64,000 nucleotides of DNA from Legionella septentrionalis (GTDB taxonomy: Bacteria > Pseudomonadota > Gammaproteobacteria > Legionellales > Legionellaceae): the NCBI RefSeq assembly GCF_003989745.1, contig NZ_RZGS01000003.1:1-64000 (forward strand). Reading direction: 5' to 3'. The number at the start of each line of letters is the position of its first letter. Position 1 is the first letter of the stretch. The position numbers were made by a program, and so were the translations under genes. Shown here in pieces: positions 55,542 through 64,000 of this stretch. The notes under the pieces were generated by a model. The model made no database searches and had not been told where the DNA came from. It saw only the letters and a list, made by a program, of their open reading frames with translations.

Positions 55542-56792
55542 ATGAATCAAAACAACGATTTTTTATCAAAAGACTACTCACCGCAAAAACTCCAGACAGC
55601 CGGTGTGAAGCGGGTGAATAACGTACCATTAATCATTGTCATTGGTATTTTAACTGTGTTTGTGGTGTTGATAGCTTTTGTTGCCAATAAACGGGCAAAT
55701 GCACAGAACCAATCTCCCGAAATAGTAAAGATTAAAAGTCAGAAAAAAAACACCATGAGTCTGGCTTATGAAGTGGTAGGAAACCACAAAGTACCAGTCG
55801 TAGCTCCGCAAACTGAAACGATCACAATCAAGCAGGAGGCTTCCCTACCCATACTTGAGCAACAAGACTTGCCTCAAAAACAAGAGACGTTGGATCAAAA
55901 TGTGACTGATGCTGAAATAGAACGCATTCGCCAGGAAAAAACACAAGAATTTGAAGAGGCGGTCAAAGCAAAAACATCCATTATGGTGGATAACGTACGG
56001 CTGAATAACAGAGCAAGTGTAAGGACATCCATGAGCGGGAATGACGTGACATTCAATGTTGACCCATCTACGGCCTTTAAAGAGCAACTCATGTTAGTAC
56101 AAGGGATGCACAACAAACCCATGCCGCAAACCTTAGGTGGTGAAGAAAATGAAATGCGTTGGCATTTAAACTCAAGACTTGAAAGTCCAAACAGCCGATA
56201 TGAACTCAGAGCGGGTGGGGTGATTCCAGGAGTAATGGTCAGTGGCATCTCCTCTGAATTACCAGGGCAAATCATCGGTCAGGTATCACAAAACGTCTAT
56301 GACACCGCAACGGGTAAATACCTTCTCATTCCTCAAGGAACCAAAGTATTTGGCATTTATTCCAGTGATGTGAGCTTTGGCCAGAATTCCGTATTAGTGG
56401 CTTGGCAGAGACTGGTATTTCCTGATGGCAAGGCATTGGATATTGGCTCCATGCCAGGCGCTGATAGTGCGGGATTCGCCGGATTTCGTGATCAAGTGGA
56501 TCATCATTATGCAAGAATTTATGGCTCAGCGCTTTTAATGTCTGGCATTGTTGCAGGTATTACCTACAGCCAGAATAGTAATCAGCCTAACCAGTTCGGT
56601 TACAGCCAACCCACAGCGGGTTCTGTCTTGAGTCAGGCATTAGGACAACAGTTAGGTGAGGTGACATCACAACTGGTTTCAAAAAATTTGAACGTATCCC
56701 CGACCATTAATGTCCGTCCGGGTTACCGTTTCAACATCATTGTAGTGAAAGATTTAACTTTTAAACAACCTTATAGACAGTTTGCTTATTGA
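55542..56792 (+). CDS. trbI: Conjugal transfer protein TrbI (VirB10 family)
   Basis: Scaffold that spans from the inner to the outer membrane. After a cytoplasmic start comes one membrane helix (about 27-48; VPLIIVIGILTVFVVLIAFVA), a long polar, Gln- and Glu-rich stretch, and the TrbI/VirB10 beta-barrel domain (GGVIPGVMVSGISSELPG onwards). I place the start at 55542, as AAGGAG lies 8 bp upstream; a GTG at 55533 is alternative. The product has 416 residues. Confidence 0.95.
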   Translation: MNQNNDFLSKDYSPQKLQTAGVKRVNNVPLIIVIGILTVFVVLIAFVANKRANAQNQSPEIVKIKSQKKNTMSLAYEVVGNHKVPVVAPQTETITIKQEASLPILEQQDLPQKQETLDQNVTDAEIERIRQEKTQEFEEAVKAKTSIMVDNVRLNNRASVRTSMSGNDVTFNVDPSTAFKEQLMLVQGMHNKPMPQTLGGEENEMRWHLNSRLESPNSRYELRAGGVIPGVMVSGISSELPGQIIGQVSQNVYDTATGKYLLIPQGTKVFGIYSSDVSFGQNSVLVAWQRLVFPDGKALDIGSMPGADSAGFAGFRDQVDHHYARIYGSALLMSGIVAGITYSQNSNQPNQFGYSQPTAGSVLSQALGQQLGEVTSQLVSKNLNVSPTINVRPGYRFNIIVVKDLTFKQPYRQFAY

Positions 56793-56807
56793 TACAGGAG
56801 GAGTGCA

Positions 56808-57548
56808 ATGAAATTTAGAATCATGCTTATTTATTTATGGACACTACATGTTTTCGCCAGCGGTGCGCCCGTATTTGATTTTGCCAATTGGATTGAAAAT
56901 GGAAAAATCATACTGAATCAGGTGAGTCAGTATAAAACTCAGATCGATCAATACAACAATCAGCTGCAGCAATACCAAAATATGTTAGAGAACACTAAGT
57001 CGCTCACTTCCTTCCAGTGGGATAATGCCAACTCTGTCATTAATAATCTGCTTGAATCGACTAATACAATTGATTATTACAAGCAGGAAGCAGGCAGCCT
57101 TCAAGGTTATCTGGACCGATTTCAGAGCCAGGAATACTATCAGAAAACTCCTTGTTTTAATGGTAATGGTCATTGCTCACCCGAAGAACTCAGGAAAATC
57201 AAACAAAGTAGACTCTCAACTTCTGTTGCCGAAAAGCGTGCTAATGATGCCATGCTCAAAGGGATTGATAAGCAACAACAGAGCTTGAAAGATGACTCAG
57301 AAAAACTACGGGTCTTGCAATCTCAGGCGCAAAGTGCCGTTGGGCAAAAGCAAGCACTACAGGCTGCTTCACAATTAGCCAGCAATCAATCACATCAATT
57401 ACTTCAAATCAGAGGGCTTTTATTAGCACAACAAAACGCGCAGGCGGTAAAAGATGCGGCAAACGCCAATAAAGAGGCCATACAGGCCGCGGGTGATGAG
57501 CAATTTCGAGCGGGTACGTATCATAAAAGTTCAGGTAAAAAATGGTAA
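56808..57548 (+). CDS. trbJ: Conjugal transfer protein TrbJ (VirB5 family)
   Basis: A periplasmic protein of 246 residues that, by VirB5 analogy, sits at the pilus tip. A signal peptide (about 1-19) precedes a long coiled-coil region rich in Gln (QYKTQIDQYNNQLQQYQN), and two cysteines (TPCFNGNGHC). The last residues are FRAGTYHKSSGKKW, almost the same as the end of TrbK. A strong AGGAGGAG site precedes the start. Family assignment fits TrbJ of IncP-like systems. Confidence 0.92.
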   Translation: MKFRIMLIYLWTLHVFASGAPVFDFANWIENGKIILNQVSQYKTQIDQYNNQLQQYQNMLENTKSLTSFQWDNANSVINNLLESTNTIDYYKQEAGSLQGYLDRFQSQEYYQKTPCFNGNGHCSPEELRKIKQSRLSTSVAEKRANDAMLKGIDKQQQSLKDDSEKLRVLQSQAQSAVGQKQALQAASQLASNQSHQLLQIRGLLLAQQNAQAVKDAANANKEAIQAAGDEQFRAGTYHKSSGKKW

Positions 57549-57574
57549 TTCAGTCATAACGACAAGGAGAAGAA

Positions 57575-57787
57575 ATGAAACGCTTAAGTTTATCCATCAT
57601 GGTGTTCGCTTGTTTGCTTTCAGGCTGTGAAAGTACAGAAACCAAAGCAAGGAAAAAGTCAGAGCACTTGGCCTCGTTAACCTGTGACAGCCCAAGAGAA
57701 GGCCACACAAAAGAAGAACTCCAGGCCATTGGCGAGGCTTGTTTCAGAGGGGGAAGCTATTCAAAAAGTTCAGGGAAAAAGTGGTAA
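57575..57787 (+). CDS. trbK: TrbK-like entry exclusion lipoprotein
   Basis: A 70-residue lipoprotein with the lipobox LLSGC at about 15-19. By position, between trbJ and trbL, it is TrbK, which in IncP plasmids blocks entry of a second copy of the same element. Its C-terminus FRGGSYSKSSGKKW matches that of TrbJ, so the two tails share a common origin or binding partner. Two further cysteines (LTCDSP, EACFRGG) are present. Confidence 0.78.
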   Translation: MKRLSLSIMVFACLLSGCESTETKARKKSEHLASLTCDSPREGHTKEELQAIGEACFRGGSYSKSSGKKW

Positions 57788-57791
57788 TACT

Positions 57792-59189
57792 ATGAATAAA
57801 AAGACAACCACCTCTTTACTCATACTCTGTTTGCTAGGCTTTTCTGTATGCTGTCATGCCCAGGGCCATGGTATAGACAGCAGAGATTTGCTAGACAATA
57901 TCTTATATCGTTTTTCCAGCACTGCCTCGATGTGGAGCCAAACTATTTTAAGTTATGCTCGTTACCTTTTTTGGTCTTTGGCCACCATCAGCATGGTATG
58001 GACTTATGGTCTCATGGCTTTGCGAAAAGCAGACATTCAAGAGTTTTTGGCAGAAACCGTAAAATTTTTAGTGGTTGTCGGTTTTTTCTATTGGATTTTA
58101 GATAATGGGCCTGCGATTGCAACTGCAATTATGGATTCTATGCGACAGCTCGCTGCAAAAGCTTCTGGAATTAACGAACATGTGTCGCCTTCTGACATTG
58201 TGGATGTGGGGTTTGATATTGTATCAAAAGCAATCGACAGCTCATCAATCTGGTCACCGGCTGCAACGACGGTAGGATTAATTGTTGCTGGGCTTATTCT
58301 GATTATATTGGCGTTGGTCAGTATTAATATGCTCATTATCCTGATTACAGCCTGGATCTTGATTTATAGTGGCATCATTTTATTAGGTTTTGGCGGCGGA
58401 CGCTGGACACAGGATATTGCGATTAACTATTACAAAACAGTACTAGGGATCGCATTACAAGCCTTTGCCATGATTTTGATTATCGGCATAGGAAAGTCTT
58501 TTGTAGATCAATATTACGCGGCAATGTCAGAAAACATCATGCTAAAAGAAATGTTTGTCATGATGGTTGTTGCCGTACTTTTGTTGGTACTTATCAATAA
58601 AATTCCCCCTGTTTTATCCGGCATCGTTTCAGGTGGAGGATCAGGTGGCGGTGGTGGTCTTGGTCTTGGAGGCGCGTTAGGGGCTGCGGGAATTGCAGGA
58701 ACAGCCTTAGCAGGCGCTGCGGGTGCTGCAGCTCTGCAGAGTGCTGGGGGATTATCCGCTTTACAGGCTGCATTCAAGGCTGCTTCTCATAGTATCGGCG
58801 CAAGTGGCGCTGGCTCCGTGTCAGGAGATAGCCCAGGCTCAAAACAAGGTAGTTTGGCTCAGGCTATGGGACAAGCTTCTAAATTTGCTGGTTCCTTTGG
58901 TTCACATTTAGCTTCTGGGGCGTTTGATGTCGCCCGTGAAAAAGCAGCAAGTATGAAAGATGCTTTTTCTGCAAAAGCGGCTGATACCACAGGCGGTAAA
59001 ATTGCTGATGCCATTCATCAGCGCATATCTTCCAATGCTGAATCGCCAACTATTAATCAACAGGTATCCGAGTCTCAAAATGTCACTTCTATGGGTGCTC
59101 CAGAAGGTAGTTTTAGTTCAGGGAACATAAACAGTGATGATGAAGTCAGTCAATTTGTCAATCAAAAAGCATCTGGAGACGGTCAATGA
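57792..59189 (+). CDS. trbL: Conjugal transfer membrane protein TrbL (VirB6 family)
   Basis: Polytopic inner-membrane channel component. The 465 residues include a signal or first helix (LLILCLLGFSVCCHAQ), five or more membrane segments up to about 275, a glycine-rich hinge (VSGGGSGGGGGLGLG), and an Ala/Ser-rich cytoplasmic or periplasmic tail. The start at 57792 fits; the open frame extends back over trbK in another reading. It overlaps traG by 4 bp. Confidence 0.93.
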   Translation: MNKKTTTSLLILCLLGFSVCCHAQGHGIDSRDLLDNILYRFSSTASMWSQTILSYARYLFWSLATISMVWTYGLMALRKADIQEFLAETVKFLVVVGFFYWILDNGPAIATAIMDSMRQLAAKASGINEHVSPSDIVDVGFDIVSKAIDSSSIWSPAATTVGLIVAGLILIILALVSINMLIILITAWILIYSGIILLGFGGGRWTQDIAINYYKTVLGIALQAFAMILIIGIGKSFVDQYYAAMSENIMLKEMFVMMVVAVLLLVLINKIPPVLSGIVSGGGSGGGGGLGLGGALGAAGIAGTALAGAAGAAALQSAGGLSALQAAFKAASHSIGASGAGSVSGDSPGSKQGSLAQAMGQASKFAGSFGSHLASGAFDVAREKAASMKDAFSAKAADTTGGKIADAIHQRISSNAESPTINQQVSESQNVTSMGAPEGSFSSGNINSDDEVSQFVNQKASGDGQ

Positions 59190-61075
59190 GCTTGAACAAA
59201 CCCAACAAAGCCATTGGCCCACAGGTGAGACAAAAGCATAATGAAAAAACGAATAAACAACTTGTTATTTTAGTTGCTCTCTCGCTTTTCATCAGTATGC
59301 AGGTTGGCACACAATTTGTGGCTTATAAGTTGCATTTTAGTGATGAATTAGGGTTTTCTCTGAATCATGTCTACTTTCCATGGCAGTCCCTTTGGTGGAG
59401 CTTGAAATACCATCATTATTATCCTGATTATTTTAATGCAGCCTTTGGTTTGATGGCGATGAGTGGCTGTCTTTTTTTAATGTTGATTGTTTTTGTTGCT
59501 AAGCATTTAAAAAAAGAAAACATCAGTGAATACCTGTATGGTTCAGCCAGATGGGCCAACAGAGATGATTTAAAAAATGCTGGACTGTTTGGCAATGAGG
59601 AAGGCGTTTATGTCGGTGCTATTGAAGATGAAAAAGGGGATATTCATTATTTACGCCATAATGGCCCAGAGCATATTTTAACTTATGCCCCAACGCGTTC
59701 TGGCAAAGGGGTTGGTCTTGTTATTCCTACCCTTTTATCCTGGAAACAGTCTTGTGTGATTACGGATTTAAAAGGAGAGCTTTGGGCATTAACAGCTGGT
59801 TGGCGTCAAAAGCATGCCAACAATAAAGTCATTCGCTTTGAGCCGGCAACATTAAAGGGTTCAGCCCGATGGAATCCATTAGATGAAATTAGAGTAGGTA
59901 CGGAATATGAAGTTGGTGATGTACAAAATCTTGCAACGCTTGTAATTGATCCTGATGGTAAAGGACTTGAAACCCACTGGCAGAAAACATCCCAAGCACT
60001 TTTGGTTGGGTTTATTCTACATGCAATTTATAAGCTGAAAAATCAAGGAGAACCGGCTACTTTTCCAAATATTGATCGCATGTTGGTCGATCCAAATACC
60101 AACATCGCCGATTTATTGATTGAAATGACTCAATACCCGCATGTTGATGGCAAAACACATTTTGTTATCAGCGCATCGGCTCGCGATATGATTGATAGGC
60201 CGGAGGAAGAAGCAGGTTCTGTCTTGTCCACCTTAAAATCGTACCTGGCTTTATACCGTGATCCGATAGTTGCTTACAATGTCTCTGCATCAGATTTCTG
60301 TATTAAAGATTTGATGCATCATGCAAGCCCTGTCAGTCTTTATATCGTGACCCAACCCAATGATAAAGCACGATTACAGCCTTTAGTTCGGGTTATGCTG
60401 AATATGGTTGTCCGCCTTTTGGCGGATAAAATGGAATTCGAACGAGTCGATGATGGGCGAGGGAATTATTTCGTAAGAACGAAGAAAACCTATAAACATC
60501 GCCTGTTGTGCATGATTGATGAATTCCCAAGTCTTGGGAAGCTTGATATTTTACAAGAGTCATTGGCGTTTGTTGCCGGTTATGGTTTGAAGTTTTATTT
60601 AATCTGCCAGGACATTAATCAGCTTAAAAGTCGTGAGCGCGGCTATGGCCCAGATGAAACCATCACCTCGAACTGCCATATCCAAAATGCTTATCCGCCC
60701 AACCGGATTGAAACCGCCGAGCATCTATCAAAACTTACCGGCCAAACCACTATTGTGAAAGAGCATATCACGACCAGTGGCAAACGATTTTCAACCTTTT
60801 TAAACCAGATTTCCAAAACAAAACAAGAAGTCTCGCGACCGCTTTTAACGGTTGATGAATGTCAACGTATGCCTGGACCAAAAAAAGATGAAAACGGTTT
60901 AATCAAGGAAGCAGGCGATATGGTGGTGTATGTGGCAGGATTTCCTGCCATTTATGGCAAACAGCCGCTTTATTTTAAAGACCCTGTGTTTATCGCCAGA
61001 GCTTCTGTTGAAGCGCCAGAGCAATCAGATATCTTACGCGTCCGCCTTCGTGAAGATGAGGAAATCAGACTATGA
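59186..61075 (+). CDS. traG: Type IV coupling protein TraG (VirD4 family)
   Basis: Recruits the relaxase-DNA complex to the channel. Two membrane helices (about 28-50 and 85-110) lead into the ATPase with Walker A YAPTRSGKGVGLVIPTL (about 169-185) and Walker B LLCMIDEFPSLGKL. The motif NNKVIRFEPATLKGSARWNP is typical. The 629-residue length matches TraG of IncP plasmids. It overlaps trbL and traF by 4 bp each, so the mating-pair and coupling genes form one transcript. Confidence 0.96.
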   Translation: MSLNKPNKAIGPQVRQKHNEKTNKQLVILVALSLFISMQVGTQFVAYKLHFSDELGFSLNHVYFPWQSLWWSLKYHHYYPDYFNAAFGLMAMSGCLFLMLIVFVAKHLKKENISEYLYGSARWANRDDLKNAGLFGNEEGVYVGAIEDEKGDIHYLRHNGPEHILTYAPTRSGKGVGLVIPTLLSWKQSCVITDLKGELWALTAGWRQKHANNKVIRFEPATLKGSARWNPLDEIRVGTEYEVGDVQNLATLVIDPDGKGLETHWQKTSQALLVGFILHAIYKLKNQGEPATFPNIDRMLVDPNTNIADLLIEMTQYPHVDGKTHFVISASARDMIDRPEEEAGSVLSTLKSYLALYRDPIVAYNVSASDFCIKDLMHHASPVSLYIVTQPNDKARLQPLVRVMLNMVVRLLADKMEFERVDDGRGNYFVRTKKTYKHRLLCMIDEFPSLGKLDILQESLAFVAGYGLKFYLICQDINQLKSRERGYGPDETITSNCHIQNAYPPNRIETAEHLSKLTGQTTIVKEHITTSGKRFSTFLNQISKTKQEVSRPLLTVDECQRMPGPKKDENGLIKEAGDMVVYVAGFPAIYGKQPLYFKDPVFIARASVEAPEQSDILRVRLREDEEIRL

Positions 61076-61617
61076 AAAAGTTCACTTCCTGGATTGCTGT
61101 TCTTATGCTAAGCATCATCGGCATGGCATTTCTTTTCATGCTGATGGGCTTTCGCCTGAACACCACAGATTCCATTCCTTTTGGTCTTTATCGTATTACA
61201 AATATAAAAAACATCAAAAATTCCTATGTGATTTTTTGCCCTGACGATCGACCGGCTTTTAAACAGGGATTAGATAGAGGCTATATCGGAAGTGGCCTTT
61301 GCCCTGGCGGTTATGGGTATTTAATGAAAAAAGTGGTGGCAACAAATGGTGATCAAATATCTATCACCTCCGACGGCATTTTTGTTAATCGCCAACTTAT
61401 TCCCTTTTCAAAACCGATATTAATAGATGGAAGGAAACGACCTTTGCCTCAATGGCGCACCATAGATTATCAGATCAAAGAAGATGAACTCATAACCATG
61501 ACTAGCCAAAGCGAATGGTCTTTTGATAGTCGTTATTATGGCCCTATTCGTATATGGCAAGTGAAGGGAGTGATTAAACCCATATGGGTAAATGCAACAA
61601 GTGGAGAAATAGCATGA
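61072..61617 (+). CDS. traF: Conjugative transfer signal peptidase TraF
   Basis: An S26-family protease; in IncP it cuts and cyclises the TrbC pilin. The 181-residue protein has one N-terminal membrane helix (about 6-27), the nucleophile serine in RLNTTDSIPFGLYRI (Ser41), and the general-base lysine in GYLMKKVVATNGDQI. The TraF-type SIPxGLY motif distinguishes it from the housekeeping LepB at the window's start. It overlaps its neighbours by 4 bp. Confidence 0.93.
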   Translation: MKKFTSWIAVLMLSIIGMAFLFMLMGFRLNTTDSIPFGLYRITNIKNIKNSYVIFCPDDRPAFKQGLDRGYIGSGLCPGGYGYLMKKVVATNGDQISITSDGIFVNRQLIPFSKPILIDGRKRPLPQWRTIDYQIKEDELITMTSQSEWSFDSRYYGPIRIWQVKGVIKPIWVNATSGEIA

Positions 61618-61775
61618 ATAAAGCTGAATTAATGGATGTAATTTCAGAAAAATTAGATGATTTGATGGTTCCTGGTTTTATCGCCGAAGTCACTCCCATC
61701 GAAGCAGAAATCATGGGTGCCTTTTCTGAGGATGCGCTTAGTGAAGATGACGCTAAGGAGGCAGCCTATGACTAA
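61614..61775 (+). CDS. Small acidic protein between traF and the ArdC-Toprim gene
   Basis: A 53-residue acidic protein (MNKAELMDVISEKLDDLM; tail AFSEDALSEDDAKEAAYD). The start overlaps the traF stop (ATGA), and its stop lies 8 bp inside the next gene, so it is part of a coupled chain. I do not recognise it. Antirestriction or partner roles to the ArdC protein are only guesses. The strong negative charge is like DNA-mimic proteins, but it is very small. Confidence 0.65.
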   Translation: MNKAELMDVISEKLDDLMVPGFIAEVTPIEAEIMGAFSEDALSEDDAKEAAYD

Positions 61776-63939
61776 ATTGTCTCACCATCAGGTTGTGGCC
61801 AACCAAATCATTGAAAGCCTCAAACAAGGAACCGCGCCCTGGGTAAAACCATGGGAACCAGGCACGGGCGGCGGCCAAATCCCGTTTAATCCAGTCACAG
61901 GAAAGCGGTATCGAGGCATCAATGCCTTGTATTTGATGTTGAATCAAAGCGGGGATAACCGCTGGCTCACCTACAAACAGGCGCAAAGCATTGACGCGCA
62001 GGTTAGAAAAGGAGAAAAAGGCACGACTGTTCAATACTGGAAATTTACTGATGAAAAAATCAAAAACGATGATGCGGGAAACCCAGTCCTCGATGAGCAG
62101 GGAAATCCTGTCAAAGTGCAGGTTAACCTTGAAAGACCCAAGGTGTTTTACGCAACGGTATTTCATGCCTCACAAATTGATAATATGCCGGAACTTGTCC
62201 AAAAAGAGCAGGACTGGTCTTTAATTGAAAGAGCAGAAAACCTGCTACTTAATTCTGGTGCTGCCATTTTTCATTCGGAGGCTGATAGAGCATTTTACAG
62301 GGTATCAACCGACAGCATTCACCTCCCTCCCAAAGAGCAATTTAAATCAGCCGCCCATTATTACGCCACAGCCCTTCATGAGCTTGGTCATTGGAGCGGG
62401 CATCCTTCAAGGCTTGATCGAGACCTACGCCATCCCTTTGGCAGTGAAGCTTACGCCAAAGAAGAACTAAGGGCTGAAATCGCCAGTATGCTGTTGGGTT
62501 CGGAGCTTGGTATTGGACATGACCCCTCCCAACACACGCCTTACATCAAATCATGGATTCGCGTTTTAGAAGGTGATCCGCTGGAAATATTCAGAGCGTC
62601 AGCGGATGCTGAAAAAATTGTCAATCACATTTGCTCATTGGAACAAGCACAAGACATCCAGCATGAGCAATCTATTGTAAACAGGAATGAAAAAAATAAT
62701 GAGGAAACTCTAATGGAATCCGAAAAGAATATCCCTGAAAAAGTCTGGCTTAGCATCCCATTCAAACAAAAAGAGTTAGCCAAATCCGTGGTAGGGAAGT
62801 TGCCCGATGGAACATCTGGCATTGCCTGGGATAAAACACAGAAATGCTGGTATGCAAAACCAGGTGTTTCCATTGAAAAAATCAAAGCCTGGCTTCCAGA
62901 AAATCAAAACTCACCAGAAGACAAAGCACTTTCACCAGCCGATGAATTCAAGGAAGCGTTAATCAGTTTGGGTGCAGTATTGACAGGTGAGCATCCTATC
63001 ATGGACAGCAAGACTCATCGTATACAAATGGAGGATGATAAAGCTGGTGAAAAGGCAGGATTTTACGTGGCCCATTTAGATGGTATTCCCGCAGGCTATA
63101 TCAAAAATAACCGCACAGGTGCTGAGCTAAAATGGAAAAGTAAAGGTTATGTTTTAACCGATGAACAAAAAGCAGCACTTAAGGCTCAGGTACTCGAAAA
63201 TCAAAAAAATCGCGAGCTTGAATTGGTGGAAAGGCACAAAAGCACCGCATTAAGGCTCAAGCAAAGGCTTTCCAAAATGAGTGAGATTACCGAGCCAACA
63301 CCCTATATGAAATCAAAAGGCATTCAGGTTCATCCAGATGTTTATACTGATGATGACAAAAAATTAACGTTTATTCCTGCAACCGATATTGAAGGTACAA
63401 TTTGGACGGTTCAATATATTGCAGAAGATGGCACCAAGCGCTTCGCTAAAGATTCAAAAAAGGAAGGCTGCTTTCATGTTCTGGGCGGCATGAACAAACT
63501 TTCTGATGCGCCGGTTATTGTCATTGCGGAAGGATATGCAACCGCTGCAACGATAAAAGAAGCATGCGGGCTGCCTGCTGTCGTTTCTGCCTTTGATTCA
63601 GGTAACCTTAAATCGGTAGCGAAAGCATTGCATGAAAAATATCCGCATACTCCCGTTATGATCGCATCTGACGATGATAAGCACTTGGAGTTAACGCAAG
63701 GCATCAATCCAGGGAAAGAAAAAGCTTTGGAGGCTGCGAGTGCAGTTAATGGCTTTATTGTTATGCCGACTTTCGCACCCCATGAACAATCTTTAGACCC
63801 TAAAAAATTCAGCGATTTTAATGATTTGGCAAATCACAGTATGCTGGGCTTGGATGGGGTTAAGCGTCAACTCAAACCAAAAATTGAAAAAGTTGCCAAA
63901 CGATGCAATCGTCTGCGCTTATTGCAAAAAGTAATGTGA
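61768..63939 (+). CDS. ArdC-like antirestriction and Toprim primase fusion (TraC-type)
   Basis: A 723-residue protein. The N-terminal ArdC domain (about 3-125) binds single-stranded DNA (KQGTAPWVKPWEPGTGG). A zincin metallopeptidase has the motif HELGH (204-208) in ATALHELGHWSGHPSRLDRD. A DUF5710-like segment (about 326-375; KCWYAKPGVSIEKIKAWLP) and a Toprim domain (about 575-690; VIVIAEGYATAATIKEACG with the acidic ASDDD) follow. Such TraC-type proteins enter the recipient with the DNA and may prime replication and ward off restriction. It ends 61 bp before the window's end. Confidence 0.9.
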   Translation: MTKLSHHQVVANQIIESLKQGTAPWVKPWEPGTGGGQIPFNPVTGKRYRGINALYLMLNQSGDNRWLTYKQAQSIDAQVRKGEKGTTVQYWKFTDEKIKNDDAGNPVLDEQGNPVKVQVNLERPKVFYATVFHASQIDNMPELVQKEQDWSLIERAENLLLNSGAAIFHSEADRAFYRVSTDSIHLPPKEQFKSAAHYYATALHELGHWSGHPSRLDRDLRHPFGSEAYAKEELRAEIASMLLGSELGIGHDPSQHTPYIKSWIRVLEGDPLEIFRASADAEKIVNHICSLEQAQDIQHEQSIVNRNEKNNEETLMESEKNIPEKVWLSIPFKQKELAKSVVGKLPDGTSGIAWDKTQKCWYAKPGVSIEKIKAWLPENQNSPEDKALSPADEFKEALISLGAVLTGEHPIMDSKTHRIQMEDDKAGEKAGFYVAHLDGIPAGYIKNNRTGAELKWKSKGYVLTDEQKAALKAQVLENQKNRELELVERHKSTALRLKQRLSKMSEITEPTPYMKSKGIQVHPDVYTDDDKKLTFIPATDIEGTIWTVQYIAEDGTKRFAKDSKKEGCFHVLGGMNKLSDAPVIVIAEGYATAATIKEACGLPAVVSAFDSGNLKSVAKALHEKYPHTPVMIASDDDKHLELTQGINPGKEKALEAASAVNGFIVMPTFAPHEQSLDPKKFSDFNDLANHSMLGLDGVKRQLKPKIEKVAKRCNRLRLLQKVM

Positions 63940-64000
63940 TTCATATTGCTTAGGTTATTTGATAAGGTGAAGTTTCTTACTTTCATCAATTAACCAGCGA

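Noticed and set aside
57684-57791. Longer start for trbL inside trbK
   Set aside because: The first 36 residues would be a shadow of trbK in another frame; the ATG at 57792 directly precedes the signal-like helix.
63940-64000. Partial gene at the right end
   Set aside because: Only 61 bp without a start or frame of note.

Overview
The window looks like a Legionella (or close Legionellaceae) chromosome with the left part of an integrative conjugative element (ICE). The basis is the gene families: a type II secretion gspL-gspM pair next to a Com1/DsbA2-like oxidoreductase, a complete leucine (liu) catabolic operon, U-box and coiled-coil proteins of Dot/Icm-effector type, and an lvrA-lvrB-csrA/trb-tra conjugation module like those known in L. 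pneumophila islands. No database comparison was possible, so the genus is inferred and the species is not assigned.

Positions 1-44522 are chromosomal. rnc, a DUF4845 gene, lepB and lepA run leftward. Rightward follow mltB, gspL-gspM, dsbA2-like, glyQ-glyS and rsmJ. Then come a small PA3496-family gene and a 482-residue coiled-coil effector candidate. metN-metI-metQ form a methionine importer operon; its leader has the conserved blocks of a SAM-II/SAM-V type riboswitch starting at the predicted transcription start. aguB-speA-aguA turn arginine into putrescine, followed by an acetoacetyl-CoA synthetase gene. A U-box protein gene and a membrane protein gene face each other. liuA-atoB-membrane protein-liuB-liuC-liuD-mvaB degrade leucine to acetyl-CoA and acetoacetate, which the synthetase and AtoB can finish converting. 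Then come a methyltransferase-like gene, pyrD, umuD-umuC with an unusual operator, a DUF4424 gene, msbA-lpxK, an MFS transporter gene and a csiV-like gene.

At 44523-44570 lies the 3' half of a tRNA-Pro(CGG) gene on the minus strand. This is the expected scar of integration into a tRNA 3' end, so the element lies to its right and runs beyond 64000. In order it carries a structured RNA candidate plus a HEPN/Abi_2-like gene, a tyrosine integrase, a divergent S24-type repressor without its protease residues, three evenly spaced operator-like palindromes, the regulators lvrA-lvrB-csrA(csrT), trbBCDEFGHIJKL in IncP-like order, traG, traF, a small gene and an ArdC-Toprim fusion. Relaxase genes and the other attachment site are not in the window.

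The most interesting signals are: (1) two effector-like genes with the same tandem PmrA-type box placed 8 bp before an extended -10; (2) the two-hairpin RNA before the HEPN gene; (3) the SAM-II-like leader; (4) a umuD gene with a long basic N-terminal arm and an operator-like palindrome just after its -10; (5) a cleavage-dead ICE repressor with three operators about 30 bp apart.
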